A stretch of DNA of 15,800 nucleotides, from NCBI GenBank assembly GCA_031264545.1, contig JAISDV010000211.1, positions 1 to 15,800 on the forward strand, given 5' to 3'. Numbering within the stretch: position 1 is the first letter of the stretch; the number at the start of each line of letters is the position of its first letter. The notes below the pieces were generated by a model that was not told the origin of the DNA, ran no database searches, and worked only from the letters and a program-made list of their open reading frames with translations. Below, one piece after another: positions 5,584 to 13,038 of this stretch. The DNA is from Oscillospiraceae bacterium. GTDB lineage: Bacteria; Bacillota; Clostridia; Oscillospirales; Oscillospiraceae. The position numbers and the translations under genes are program-made.

Positions 5584-6195
5584 TTACTTGGAGTACAGCT
5601 CGACAATCAGGGTCTCTTCGACGGGGAAATCTATATCTTCTCTGACGGGAAGCTTTGCGACCTTTCCCTTGAGCGTATTCTTTTCGCGTTCAAGCCACTG
5701 GGGGACGGTCACAAAGACGGCGTCCTCGCCGAGCAGCCTCCTGAACATGACAGAGTCGCGGCTTTTTTCGCGAACCTCGATGACGTCTCCGGTGGAAACG
5801 AGATAAGAGGGGATATCGACGCGGCGACCGTTGACGGTGAAATGTCCGTGCGTGACTGCCTGACGGGCCTCGCGGCGGGTCATGGCAAAGCCGAGACGGA
5901 AAACAACGTTATCCAGACGGCGCTCGATCATCGTCAGCAGGTTCTCGCCGGTAATACCGGGAGTCTTGGCCGCTTTTTCATAATAGGCGTGAAACTGTTT
6001 TTCAAGGATTCCGTAAATAAACTTGACTTTCTGCTTCTCACTGAGCTGCGTTGCGTACTCGCTCCGCTTCCTGCGCATCTGAGCCCTGGGTTCGCGAATT
6101 GTGCTGCTCTTAGTCTTGGCTGTGTAGCCCATGACAGCAGGAGAAATATCGAGTGTTTTGCAGCGTTTAACGATGGGCTGCATATTTCTGGCCAT
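5584..6195 (-). CDS. rpsD: 30S ribosomal protein S4 (zinc-free form)
   Basis: Primary 16S rRNA-binding protein of 203 residues that nucleates assembly of the small-subunit body and lines the mRNA entry. The core is clear: SEKQKVKFIYGILEKQFHAYY, GENLLTMIERRLDNVVFRLGFAMTRREARQAVTHGHFTVNGRRVDIPSYLV (the S4 RNA-binding domain, about 93-150) and the C-terminal VEETLIVELYSK. The N-terminus has a single Cys (residue 12) and lacks the four-Cys zinc knuckle of many S4 proteins; it is the C-minus type common in this group of clostridia. In Bacillus S4 represses its own gene; no such leader was identified. It lies 20 nt after rpsK. Confidence 0.98.
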   Translation of the reverse strand: MARNMQPIVKRCKTLDISPAVMGYTAKTKSSTIREPRAQMRRKRSEYATQLSEKQKVKFIYGILEKQFHAYYEKAAKTPGITGENLLTMIERRLDNVVFRLGFAMTRREARQAVTHGHFTVNGRRVDIPSYLVSTGDVIEVREKSRDSVMFRRLLGEDAVFVTVPQWLEREKNTLKGKVAKLPVREDIDFPVEETLIVELYSK

Positions 6196-6215
6196 AATCT
6201 TGCTCTCCTTCCTGA

Positions 6216-6614
6216 TCAGACACGGCGTCTTTTGGGCGGACGGCAGCCGTTGTGGGGAATGGGCGTGACATCCTTGATGAGCGTAACCTCGAGCCCGGCG
6301 GTCTGAAGCGCGCGGATAGCCGCCTCACGCCCGCTGCCGGGGCCCTTGACATAGACCTCGACGGTCTTCAGGCCGTGCTCCATAGCGGCCTTGGAGGCCG
6401 TCTCAGCGGCGGTCTGCGCGGCGAAGGGCGTGGATTTCTTGCTTCCGCGGAAGCCCATCTCGCCGGCCGAGGCCCAGGAGATCGCGTTGCCGTTGACGTC
6501 GGTGATCGTGATCATCGTGTTATTGAAGGAGGACCGGATGTGGACGATGCCTCTTTCGATATTCTTGCGCTCCTTACGGCGCGTTCTGGCCTTCTTGTTC
6601 TTAGGTGCCGCCAT
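6216..6614 (-). CDS. rpsK: 30S ribosomal protein S11
   Basis: Platform protein of 132 residues that contacts the E-site codon region with S7. Family motifs: basic N-terminus KNKKARTRRKERKNIERGIVHI, SSFNNTMITITDVNGNAISWASAG (about 28-51), GFRGSKKSTPFAAQTAAE and the C-terminal GPGSGREAAIRALQ ... DVTPIPHNGCRPPKRRRV. Length is normal. AAGGAGG stands 10-12 nt upstream of ATG. It follows rpsM by 17 nt. Confidence 0.99.
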   Translation of the reverse strand: MAAPKNKKARTRRKERKNIERGIVHIRSSFNNTMITITDVNGNAISWASAGEMGFRGSKKSTPFAAQTAAETASKAAMEHGLKTVEVYVKGPGSGREAAIRALQTAGLEVTLIKDVTPIPHNGCRPPKRRRV

Positions 6615-6631
6615 TTACCAGGTTCCCTCCT

Positions 6632-7000
6632 TTACTTTTTCTTGTTGGCGATGGTGCGTTTCGGACCCTTGCGCGTGCGCGCGTTGGTCTTGCTCCGCTG
6701 TCCGCGGACGGGCAGGCCGCGCCTGTGGCGCATACCGCGGTAGCTGCCGATCTCGATAAGGCGTTTGACGTCGAGCGCGACGCGGCGGCGGCGGTCGCCT
6801 TCGACGATGAAGTCGTCGCTGATACGCTCACGCAGCTTTGCCTCTTCCCCCTCGGTCAGATTTTTAACGCGGGTATCGGGATTGATGCCCGTGGTGTCAA
6901 GTATCTTTTTTGCGCTGGTCCTGCCGATGCCGTAGACATAGGTGAGCGCGACCTCGATCCTCTTGTCCTTTGGCAGGTCGATTCCGGCGATACGTGCCAT
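6632..7000 (-). CDS. rpsM: 30S ribosomal protein S13
   Basis: Head protein of 122 residues forming intersubunit bridges and touching the P-site tRNA. It begins MARIAGIDLPKDKRIEVAL, has YGIGRTSAKKIL, LTEGEEAKLRERI, GDRRRRVALDVKRLIEIGSYRG and the arginine-rich end RHRRGLPVRGQRSKTNARTR. The start at 7000 is chosen because S13 proteins begin MARIAG; an in-frame TTG at 7009, closer to AAAGGA, would add three residues (a leader codon plus Lys-Ser). The gap to rpmJ is 92 nt and contains a small hairpin (CCGCC 7047-7051, GGCGG 7056-7060). Confidence 0.98.
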   Translation of the reverse strand: MARIAGIDLPKDKRIEVALTYVYGIGRTSAKKILDTTGINPDTRVKNLTEGEEAKLRERISDDFIVEGDRRRRVALDVKRLIEIGSYRGMRHRRGLPVRGQRSKTNARTRKGPKRTIANKKK

Positions 7001-7092
7001 ACTTTTCAATCATTCCTTTCGCTTATTGTTCCGCTCCCGCAGCGTGCCGCCGAGCGGCGGACAGGCGCGGCGCAGGGCCGGATAAAAGTCTG

Positions 7093-7206
7093 CTAGCCTT
7101 GTCTTTGCTTGTGCTTCGGATTTTCGCAGATAACCATGACCTTGCCCTTGCGCTTGATGACCTTGCACTTTTCGCAGATGGGCTTTACGGACGGCCTTAC
7201 CTTCAT
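7093..7206 (-). CDS. rpmJ: 50S ribosomal protein L36 (zinc form)
   Basis: The smallest large-subunit protein, 37 residues, with a zinc ribbon that ties together 23S rRNA helices. Sequence starts [20 protein letters not shown] and ends NPKHKQRQG; Cys11, Cys14, Cys27 and His32 form the zinc site, so it is the zinc-binding type. GGAGG lies seven nt before ATG. It is 13 nt after infA, the usual infA-rpmJ-rpsM order of the Gram-positive cluster. Confidence 0.98.
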
Positions 7207-7219
7207 AACTGAACCTCCA

Positions 7220-7438
7220 TCATTTGCTTCTCCAGGTTATTCTTCCGCGGGTCAGGTCATACGGCGACATCTGGACGGTTACCCTGTCTCCCGGAAGGAT
7301 GCGGATAAAATTCATCCTGAGCTTTCCGGAAATATGCGCCAGAATCGTATGGCCTTTGCCGATGTCAACCTGAAACATCGTATTGGGCAGCGCTTCGATC
7401 ACCGTGCCCTCAAATTCAATAACGTCGTCTTTTGACAA
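7220..7438 (-). CDS. infA: translation initiation factor IF-1, TTG start
   Basis: OB-fold initiation factor of 72 residues that blocks the A site of the 30S subunit. It matches the family end to end: [71 protein letters not shown]. The only codon that gives the conserved N-terminus is TTG at 7438-7436, eight nt after a strong AGGAGGT site. The gene overlaps the 3' end of the KOW gene by 23 nt in another frame, and its ribosome site lies within that gene, so its translation is probably coupled to it. A TTG start is unusual for this essential factor and may lower its output. Confidence 0.97.
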
Positions 7439-7727
7439 GCTGTCTTACCTCCTCGGTCATGCCGGCCTCGCCGCGAAATCTCGCAAGCTCTTTTCGGATC
7501 ACACTGTCTGTCGCTTTGCCGGCCCGAAGGGCTTCGGCAAGCGCCGTTGCTCCCGTTTCACCTAAACACAAATGCTTAAGGCTTTTTCTCTTGGGGTTTG
7601 CGAGCTTTCTCGTCCTGCCGTCCGAGAGGCGGGCTGTGCCGCCGTCCGTACCGAGAACGACGTATGCCCTGCCCCTGTCGCGGCCCGCGAGAGAGAAAAC
7701 AATGTCGGGCGACCTTACGGTCTCCAT
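7416..7727 (-). CDS. KOW-domain RNA-binding protein of the Gram-positive ribosomal cluster
   Basis: Protein of 103 residues with an N-terminal KOW motif (IVFSLAGRDRGRAYVVLGTD, about 9-28), a short beta segment (TARLSDGRTRKLANPKRKSLKHL) and a basic C-terminus rich in Arg. Genes of this type, related to the L14e/L6e/L27e fold, lie between map and infA in many Firmicutes, for example ybzG in Bacillus; their function is not settled, but the position and the KOW fold suggest a ribosome or rRNA role. The start is one nt after the map stop, with GGAGG inside the end of map. It ends 23 nt inside infA. The C-terminal 45 residues (LGETGATALAEALRAGKATD onward) look helical and are less familiar. Confidence 0.85.
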   Translation of the reverse strand: METVRSPDIVFSLAGRDRGRAYVVLGTDGGTARLSDGRTRKLANPKRKSLKHLCLGETGATALAEALRAGKATDSVIRKELARFRGEAGMTEEVRQLVKRRRY

Positions 7728-7728
7728 T

Positions 7729-8496
7729 TTACAGATCCTCCGGAACGGTCAGTATTTCCGGCTCGCCGTCCGTAATGAGAATGGTATTCTCATAGTGGGC
7801 GGAAAGGCTTCCGTCAACCGTGACGACCGTCCAATCGTTGTCAAGGACGCGGACGGCAGCGCCGCCCATATTGACCATCGGCTCGATGGCAAGGGTCATT
7901 CCCCTGACAAGCCGCGGGCCGTGTCCCGGCTTTCCGAAATTCGGAACCTCGGGCGCCTCGTGAAGCGCCTTTCCGACGCCGTGTCCGACATATTCACGGA
8001 CCAGCGAATAGCCAAAGCCTTCCACATAGTCCTGAATAGCATGGGAAATATCGGATACGCGATAGCCCTCCCTGGCAAACTTCAGCCCCGCGAAGAAGCT
8101 CTGCCGCGTCACCGCGATCAGACGCTTCGCTTCTTCGGAGATCCCGCCCGCCGGAAAGGTCCCCGCGCAGTCACCGTGGAACCCGTTCATAAACGCGCCG
8201 ACGTCAATGCTGACGATATCGCCCTCCCGGACCCTGCGCCTTCCGGGAACGCCGTGAATAACCTCGTCGTTCAAAGAAACGCAGGCGCTGCAGGGAAATC
8301 CGCCGTATCCCAGAAAGGACGGCTCGGCGCCGGATTTTTTGATGAACCTGCGTATTTCCCTGTCGATATCACGGGTCGTCACGCCCGGAGCCGTCATCTC
8401 CCGTCCCAGCGAACGGGCCGCCGCGGTCACCTTGCCCGAAGCACGCATCAACTCGAGCTCCCGGGGGCCCTTGATGACGATGATGTTGTCGCTCAT
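7729..8496 (-). CDS. map: methionine aminopeptidase, type I
   Basis: Removes the N-terminal Met from new proteins; 255 residues. All five metal ligands of the pita-bread fold are visible: Asp98 (SIDVGAF), Asp109 (FHGDCAGTF), His172 (VGHGVGKALHEAPEVPNFG), Glu205 (LAIEPMVNMG) and Glu236 (YENTILITDGEPEILT); His81 (DEVIHGVPG) and His179 line the active site. There is no N-terminal zinc-finger extension. The ATG at 8496 overlaps the adk stop as ATGA, and the stop lies one nt before the KOW gene, so translation of adk, map and KOW is likely coupled. Confidence 0.98.
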   Translation of the reverse strand: MSDNIIVIKGPRELELMRASGKVTAAARSLGREMTAPGVTTRDIDREIRRFIKKSGAEPSFLGYGGFPCSACVSLNDEVIHGVPGRRRVREGDIVSIDVGAFMNGFHGDCAGTFPAGGISEEAKRLIAVTRQSFFAGLKFAREGYRVSDISHAIQDYVEGFGYSLVREYVGHGVGKALHEAPEVPNFGKPGHGPRLVRGMTLAIEPMVNMGGAAVRVLDNDWTVVTVDGSLSAHYENTILITDGEPEILTVPEDL

Positions 8497-9125
8497 AGCC
8501 CGAGCGCCTCTGTGACTGCCCTGGTCGTCTCTTCGAGTGTGCGCTGTCCGTCTACGGTCCTGAGCCGGCCCCGCTTCCTATAAAAATCCTCGAGAGGCTC
8601 CGTTTCCTTATGATAAACCGCCAGCCGCTCCCGGATGATTTCGGGCGCGTCGTCCCCGCGGGCCGACAGCGCGCCTCCGCACTTGTCGCAGACGCCCTCG
8701 GCCTTGGGGGGGATGTTCACAATGTGGTAGGATGCACCGCAGTCCCTGCAGACCCGGCGGCCGGCCATACGCTTGACGATCGCCTCATCCGGCATTGCGA
8801 GCGAGAGCGCGAGATCGATCTCGATACCGGCCCGCTCGAGCGCCTCGGCCTGGGGAATTGTCCTGGGCATCCCGTCAAGGATGTATCCCGCTTTGCAGTC
8901 GTCCCCGGCCAGCCGCTCCCGGACAATGCCGATGATGATCTCGTCCGGAACGAGCTTGCCTCCGTCCACATATTCCCTGGCCCTGAGTCCGACGGGAGAC
9001 CCGTCCTTCATCGCGGCCCTTAAAATATTGCCGGTCGAAATGGTGGGAATATGGCACCTGCGGCCGATGATCTCGGCCAGGGTTCCCTTCCCCGAGCCCG
9101 GAGCGCCCAGAAGAATCAGCTTCAT
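8493..9125 (-). CDS. adk: adenylate kinase (zinc-LID form)
   Basis: Converts ATP and AMP to two ADP in the cytosol; 210 residues. P-loop GAPGSGKGT at 7-15, the AMP-binding region with TISTGNILR (28-36), LDGMPRTIPQAEAL (83-96, where most enzymes have DGFPRT), then a LID with Cys126, Cys129, Cys146 and Cys149 (CRDCG ... CDKCG), the structural zinc site common in Gram-positives, and the family end RGDDAPEIIRERLAVYHKET. ATG at 9125 is preceded by GGAAGG; an in-frame TTG at 9146 would place residues ahead of the conserved MKLILLGAPG and was rejected. The 71-nt gap after secY holds a hairpin. Confidence 0.98.
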   Translation of the reverse strand: MKLILLGAPGSGKGTLAEIIGRRCHIPTISTGNILRAAMKDGSPVGLRAREYVDGGKLVPDEIIIGIVRERLAGDDCKAGYILDGMPRTIPQAEALERAGIEIDLALSLAMPDEAIVKRMAGRRVCRDCGASYHIVNIPPKAEGVCDKCGGALSARGDDAPEIIRERLAVYHKETEPLEDFYRKRGRLRTVDGQRTLEETTRAVTEALGL

Positions 9126-9159
9126 CTCATATACCCTTCCTTTCAAAAGCCTCGATGCC

Positions 9160-9182
9160 GCGCGGCCCGAACAGGCCGGCGC
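9160..9182 (-). other. intercistronic hairpin between secY and adk
   Basis: GCGC-GGCC (9160-9167) pairs with GGCC-G-GCGC (9174-9182) around a six-base loop with one bulged G. There is no following T tract, so it is more likely to affect mRNA stability or processing than to terminate. The secY-adk gap (71 nt) is longer than most in this cluster. Confidence 0.35.
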
Positions 9183-9196
9183 AGCCCCTCCGCGCG

Positions 9197-10492
9197 TTAA
9201 TCCAGGAAGCCCTTGTAGTTGCGCATGATCATCTGAGACTCGAGCGCCCGCACCGTTTCAAGCGCGACGCCGATAACGATGATGATCGACGTGCCGCCGA
9301 GGGAGATGCCGCTGTTTCTCGCGGTTTCACTGAAAACGCTGATGACGATCGGCACAACGGCGACGATGCCGAGGTAGATGGCGCCGAACAGGGTGATCTT
9401 GTTGAGCGATTTCTGGATATACTCGCTCGTCGGTTTTCCGGGCCGGAACCCGGGGATAAACCCGCCGTTCTTCCTCAGGTTGTTGGCGATCTCAACGGGA
9501 TTGAACTGGATCGTCGAATAGAAATACGAGAAGAAGATAATCAGCAGGAGATAAAGGAGCGCGTAAAGTATCGAGGTCGTGTCGATAGCCCTGAGGAGGC
9601 TGTTCCAGAAGCTGCCCTCGGCTGGTGTCGGAAAGAAAGCGGCGACCGTCGCCGGAAGCGAGGCGATCGACTGCGCGAAGATGATGGGCAGGACGCCGGT
9701 CATGTTGACCTTCATCGGAAGGTGCGTGCTTTGGCCGCCGTACATCTTGCGCCCGACCACGCGCTTGGAATACTGCACGGGTATCCGCCTCTCCGCGTCG
9801 GTGACGAACACGATGAGCACGATGATCGCCAAAGCGCCCAGCAGCATACCGATAAGCCCGAAAACAGAGAGCGCGCCGGTGGACACATTCGTGACCAGCT
9901 GGATAGCGCCGTTGGGGAAGCGCGCGACGATACTCGCGAAAAGGATGATCGAAATACCGTTTCCGATCCCGAACTCGCTGATCTGCTCGCCGAGCCACAT
10001 GATGAGCGCAGAACCGGCGGTAAAGGTCAGGATAACGACGATCGCTTCCCAGATGCCGGTGCCGGAAACAAGCAGGCTGTTGTTGCGGATCAGCGCATAG
10101 TAGCCGAGTCCCTGGAGCAGTCCGATGCCCACGGTGGTATAACGGGTGATGCTGGCGATCTTCTTGCTGCCTTCCTCTCCGCCCTCTTTCTGGAGACGCT
10201 CGAGCGCGGGAATGGCGATCGTCAGCAGCTGAATAATGATCGAAGCGTTGATATACGGCTGTATGGAGAGCGCGAAGATCGTCGCCTGGGAAAACGCGCC
10301 GCCGCTCATGACGTTGTAGAGCCCGAGAACGGTGTTTTTCAGCTGATCGAAGTAACTGCCGAGCTTGGTGAGGTCAACGTAAGGAACCGGTATCGCGTTG
10401 CCGAAGCGGTAGAGCAGGACGATAAAGAGCGTGAAGAGGATCTTCTTCCGAAGCTCGTCTATTTTCCACGCGTTGCGGAGCGTCTCGATCAC
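9197..10492 (-). CDS. secY: preprotein translocase subunit SecY
   Basis: Central pore of the Sec translocon in the cytoplasmic membrane; 431 residues with the usual ten membrane segments. Visible landmarks are the N-terminal MIETLRNAWKIDELRKKILF, IPVPYVDL, the plug and TM2 region (NVMSGGAFSQATIFALSIQP, YINASIIIQLL), GEQISEFGIGNGISIILFAS, the cytosolic loop ERRIPVQYSKRVVGRKMYGG used in SecA/ribosome contact, LPMKVNMTGVLPIIFAQSI, NPVEIANNLRKNGGFIPGFR-PGKPT, and the C-terminal LESQMIMRNYKGFL. The start is GTG at 10492, directly after the rplO stop (TGA GTG), with GGAGGT inside the end of rplO, implying coupling. It is in its standard place between rplO and adk. Confidence 0.99.
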   Translation of the reverse strand: MIETLRNAWKIDELRKKILFTLFIVLLYRFGNAIPVPYVDLTKLGSYFDQLKNTVLGLYNVMSGGAFSQATIFALSIQPYINASIIIQLLTIAIPALERLQKEGGEEGSKKIASITRYTTVGIGLLQGLGYYALIRNNSLLVSGTGIWEAIVVILTFTAGSALIMWLGEQISEFGIGNGISIILFASIVARFPNGAIQLVTNVSTGALSVFGLIGMLLGALAIIVLIVFVTDAERRIPVQYSKRVVGRKMYGGQSTHLPMKVNMTGVLPIIFAQSIASLPATVAAFFPTPAEGSFWNSLLRAIDTTSILYALLYLLLIIFFSYFYSTIQFNPVEIANNLRKNGGFIPGFRPGKPTSEYIQKSLNKITLFGAIYLGIVAVVPIVISVFSETARNSGISLGGTSIIIVIGVALETVRALESQMIMRNYKGFLD

Positions 10493-10933
10493 TCAGACCA
10501 CCTCCGCCTTCCCGCCTGCGGATTCAATTTTCTGCTTCGCAGTCTCGGAGAAAGCGGCCGCCTGTACGGTCAGCTTCCTGGCGAGCTCACCCGTCCCGAG
10601 AATCTTCAGGCCGTACACACATTTTGATAAAACTCCGGTTGCAAGCAGTTTTTCCGCGGTGATCGTGTCGCCGTCCTCAAACCTGTTGAGAACAGAAACG
10701 TTGATTGCGGTGAGAGGCTTTGCGAAGATGTTATTGAACCCGCGCTTGGGAACACGGCGGGCCAAGGGCATCTGGCCGCCTTCAAAGCCGACTCTGACGC
10801 CGCCGCCGCTGCGGGACTTCTGCCCCTTCTGGCCGCGGCCGGCGGTCTTTCCGTTGCCCGAGCCGTTGCCTCTGCCCTTGCGCTTGGCGACATGGGTAGA
10901 GCCGGCGGCCGGTGAAAGCTCACTTAATTTCAT
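10493..10933 (-). CDS. rplO: 50S ribosomal protein L15
   Basis: Late-assembly large-subunit protein of 146 residues. It has the long Gly/Arg-rich N-terminal extension that penetrates 23S rRNA (MKLSELSPAAGSTHVAKRKG, then RGNGSGNGKTAGRGQKGQKS and RSGGGVRVGFEGGQMPLARR), followed by VPKRGFNN and the globular part ending SAGGKAEVV. GGAGGTGCAGGC precedes the ATG, just after the rpmD stop. Its last codons carry the ribosome site of secY. Confidence 0.99.
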   Translation of the reverse strand: MKLSELSPAAGSTHVAKRKGRGNGSGNGKTAGRGQKGQKSRSGGGVRVGFEGGQMPLARRVPKRGFNNIFAKPLTAINVSVLNRFEDGDTITAEKLLATGVLSKCVYGLKILGTGELARKLTVQAAAFSETAKQKIESAGGKAEVV

Positions 10934-10945
10934 GCCTGCACCTCC

Positions 10946-11125
10946 TTATTCTTCGGTAACCCTGACAAGATACCCGATCTGAGCGAGCTTGCCTTTGGTC
11001 TGGGGGTTATCGGGCTGCACGGCGACGTTGCCGATCTTATGCAGTCCGAGAGAGTTGGCAGTGGCGATGTGCTTATCCAGCCTGCCGCTCAAGCTCTTAA
11101 CCAGCTCGATCCTGAGATTAGCCAT
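10946..11125 (-). CDS. rpmD: 50S ribosomal protein L30
   Basis: Small large-subunit protein of 59 residues. The minus-strand reading starts MANLRIELVKSLSGRLDKHI, goes on with ATANSLGLHKIGNVAVQPDN and ends QIGYLVRVTEE, matching the L30 pattern of LVKS..GR, LGL.KI and the terminal hydrophobic strand. GGAGGAG lies just upstream of the ATG. It is 12 nt after rpsE and 12 nt before rplO, the normal rpsE-rpmD-rplO order. Confidence 0.97.
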   Translation of the reverse strand: MANLRIELVKSLSGRLDKHIATANSLGLHKIGNVAVQPDNPQTKGKLAQIGYLVRVTEE

Positions 11126-11137
11126 TGCGCTCTCCTC

Positions 11138-11662
11138 CTATTCCTTGATTTCTTTGACGGACTTGCCCCTGACAGCCGCGACCTGCTGCGCGTCGCGAAG
11201 ACTGCGCAGTCCGACCATAGTAGCCGCGACGACGTTGTGGGGGTTATTGGAACGCAGGCACTTTGTACGGATATCCTTGATCCCGGCAGCCTCGACGACG
11301 GCGCGGACGGCGCCTCCGGCGATAACGCCGGTACCGGGGGCGGCGGGCTTGAGCAGGACCTTGCCCGCGCCAAATTCGCCGATGACCTCGTGCGGTATCG
11401 TGTTTTCCGTCAGAGTAATATTAACAATATTTTTCTTGGCGTCGTCGATGCCCTTGCGGATCGCCTCGGAAACCTCGCCCGCCTTGCCGAGACCGAAGCC
11501 CACGCGGCCCTTGCCGTCTCCGACCACGCAGAGCGCGGAAAACTTGAAAATACGTCCGCCCTTGACGGTTTTGGAGACGCGGTTGAGGGAAACGACCTTT
11601 TCAGTCAGGTCGCTCTGGCCCTCCTCGGAACGCCTGTTGTCCCTGTTGTTGCTGTAAGCCAT
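11138..11662 (-). CDS. rpsE: 30S ribosomal protein S5
   Basis: Small-subunit protein of 174 residues at the mRNA entry, where with S3 and S4 it helps unwind mRNA and affects decoding fidelity. The N-terminal RNA-binding domain has EKVVSLNRVSKTVKGGRIFK, FSALCVVGDGKGRVGFGLGK and AGEVSEAIRKGIDDAKKN; the C-terminal domain has GAGKVLLKPAAPGTGVIAGG, AVRAVVEAAGIKDI and KCLRSNNPHNVVAATM. The first 18 residues are polar and variable, as usual. GGAGGAGG lies upstream of ATG. Confidence 0.99.
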   Translation of the reverse strand: MAYSNNRDNRRSEEGQSDLTEKVVSLNRVSKTVKGGRIFKFSALCVVGDGKGRVGFGLGKAGEVSEAIRKGIDDAKKNIVNITLTENTIPHEVIGEFGAGKVLLKPAAPGTGVIAGGAVRAVVEAAGIKDIRTKCLRSNNPHNVVAATMVGLRSLRDAQQVAAVRGKSVKEIKE

Positions 11663-11680
11663 TTTGCTTCCTCCTCCCGA

Positions 11681-12040
11681 CTAAAAGTTCAGACCGCCCT
11701 CGCGGGCGCCGTCCGCCAATGCCTTGACGCGGCCGTGATAGAGATAGCCGCCTCTGTCGAAGCATACGTTTTCAATGCCTTTCGCCTTGGCGCGCTCGGC
11801 GACGAGCCTGCCGACCTTAGCTGCCGCCTCGCAGTTGCTGCCGGAGCCTTCAAACGCCTTCTCGACCGAGGAGGCCGAGACGAGGGTGACGCCGCCGACG
11901 TCGTCGATGATCTGCGCGTAGATGTTGGCGTGGCTTCTGAAAACGTCCAGCCTGGGAATTTCGGGCGTGCCGGATATTTTGGCACGGACTCTCCTATGGC
12001 GCTTGATGCGCTGGGCTCTCGTATCGGGTCTATTAACCAT
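11681..12040 (-). CDS. rplR: 50S ribosomal protein L18
   Basis: 5S rRNA-binding protein of 119 residues that forms the central protuberance with L5. Motifs: basic N-terminus RAQRIKRHRRVRAKISGTPE, PRLDVFRSHANIYAQIIDDV, the middle ending VGRLVAERAKAKGIENVCFD, and the C-terminal FDRGGYLYHGRVKALADGAR-EGGLNF. GGAGGTGTGCC stands before the ATG. Gaps to rplF and rpsE are 15 and 18 nt. Confidence 0.99.
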   Translation of the reverse strand: MVNRPDTRAQRIKRHRRVRAKISGTPEIPRLDVFRSHANIYAQIIDDVGGVTLVSASSVEKAFEGSGSNCEAAAKVGRLVAERAKAKGIENVCFDRGGYLYHGRVKALADGAREGGLNF

Positions 12041-12055
12041 TTTGGCACACCTCCT

Positions 12056-12601
12056 TTATTTTTTAGCGCCGGTTTTGCCTTCCTTGTGGCGGACCACTTC
12101 GTTGGCATACCGGATTCCCTTGCCCTTATACGGCTCGGGCGGCCTTTTCTTGCGCACGTCAGCCGCAAACTGACCGACCTTCTGCTTGTCGATGCCGGTA
12201 ATAACGATCGTGTTGGCGTTGGGCGCCTCGATCTTGATGTCGGCGGTGTCCTCAACGACGACCTGATGGCTGTAGCCGATGTTCATCGTGAGCCGCGCGC
12301 CTTCCTTGGCGACCTTATAGCCGACGCCCTGAACGGAAAGCTCTTTCCTGAAGCCGTTGGTCACGCCTTCGACCATGTTATTGAGCAGCGTCCTCGTCAG
12401 ACCGTGCAGGGACCGGCTCTCCTTGCTGTCGTCCGGGCGGGCGACCGTGAGGACGCCGCCGCCGAGCGCCAGCTTCATGGAAGGAGAAACCGTACGTTCA
12501 AGCGTTCCCTTGGGTCCCTTTGCGACAACGTGATTATTTTCGTCGATCGCGATTTCCACACCGGCGGGCACGGTGATAGGGGTTCTTCCGATTCTAGACA
12601 T
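12056..12601 (-). CDS. rplF: 50S ribosomal protein L6
   Basis: Large-subunit protein of 181 residues near the sarcin-ricin loop and factor-binding site. It opens MSRIGRTPITVPAGVEIAID and shows HVVAKGPKGTLERTVSP, GLTRTLLNNMVEGVTNGFRK and the second repeat domain with the signature PEPYKGKGIRYANEVVRHKE-GKTGAKK. The start at 12601 is set by the conserved MSRIG and by GGAGGCAGGAGA just upstream; an in-frame codon at 12643 lies inside rpsH and was rejected. Confidence 0.99.
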   Translation of the reverse strand: MSRIGRTPITVPAGVEIAIDENNHVVAKGPKGTLERTVSPSMKLALGGGVLTVARPDDSKESRSLHGLTRTLLNNMVEGVTNGFRKELSVQGVGYKVAKEGARLTMNIGYSHQVVVEDTADIKIEAPNANTIVITGIDKQKVGQFAADVRKKRPPEPYKGKGIRYANEVVRHKEGKTGAKK

Positions 12602-12614
12602 TCTCCTGCCTCCC

Positions 12615-13013
12615 TTACCACACAAACGCCAGGACTTCACCACCGACCTTGGCCTTGCGGGCCGTCTTGTCGGTCATGACGCCTTTGGACGTGGAAATGA
12701 TTGCAATGCCCAGTCCCTTGAGGACATAGGGCAGCTCGTCTGAGCCCGCGTAAACGCGCAGGCCGGGCTTTGAAACGCGGCGGAGGCCCTGAATGGCCTT
12801 TTCCTTGCCGGGCAGGTACTTGAGCGTGATACGGATAACGCCCTGTCCGCCGTCTTCGATAAGCTGGAAGCTTTTGATATAGCCTTCCTCCAGCAGAATA
12901 CTCGCGATAGCCTTCTTCATGTTGGAAGCGGGAACGTCGACCGCGCTGTGCTTCGCGCTTCCCGCGTTGCGGATGCGGGTCAGCATATCCGCGATAGGAT
13001 CGGTGATCTGCAT
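12615..13013 (-). CDS. rpsH: 30S ribosomal protein S8
   Basis: Primary 16S rRNA binder of 132 residues in the central domain; in Escherichia coli it also represses the spc operon. It starts MQITDPIADMLTRIRNAGSA and has VPASNMKKAIASILLEEGYI, RVSKPGLRVYAGSDELPYVL, the conserved GLGIAIISTSKGVMTDKTAR and GGEVLAFVW at the end. AGGAGG lies eight nt upstream. The 136-nt gap before it, against 1-20 nt at most neighbouring junctions, holds two hairpins (13039-13114). Confidence 0.99.
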   Translation of the reverse strand: MQITDPIADMLTRIRNAGSAKHSAVDVPASNMKKAIASILLEEGYIKSFQLIEDGGQGVIRITLKYLPGKEKAIQGLRRVSKPGLRVYAGSDELPYVLKGLGIAIISTSKGVMTDKTARKAKVGGEVLAFVW

Positions 13014-13038
13014 GAATGTTTCCTCCTTGTTGAGAGTT

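Noticed and set aside
7047..7060. CCGCC/GGCGG hairpin in the rpsM-rpmJ gap as an attenuator
   Set aside because: Short stem without a T tract or competing fold; expected often in GC-rich DNA.
9155..10627. Long plus-strand open frame (about 490 codons), rich in Asp, Glu and Arg
   Set aside because: Antisense to secY; its charged composition is the mirror of hydrophobic codons in secY.
11039..12679. Long plus-strand open frame (about 546 codons)
   Set aside because: Antisense to rpmD, rpsE, rplR, rplF; the protein shows no recognisable domain and no ribosome site.
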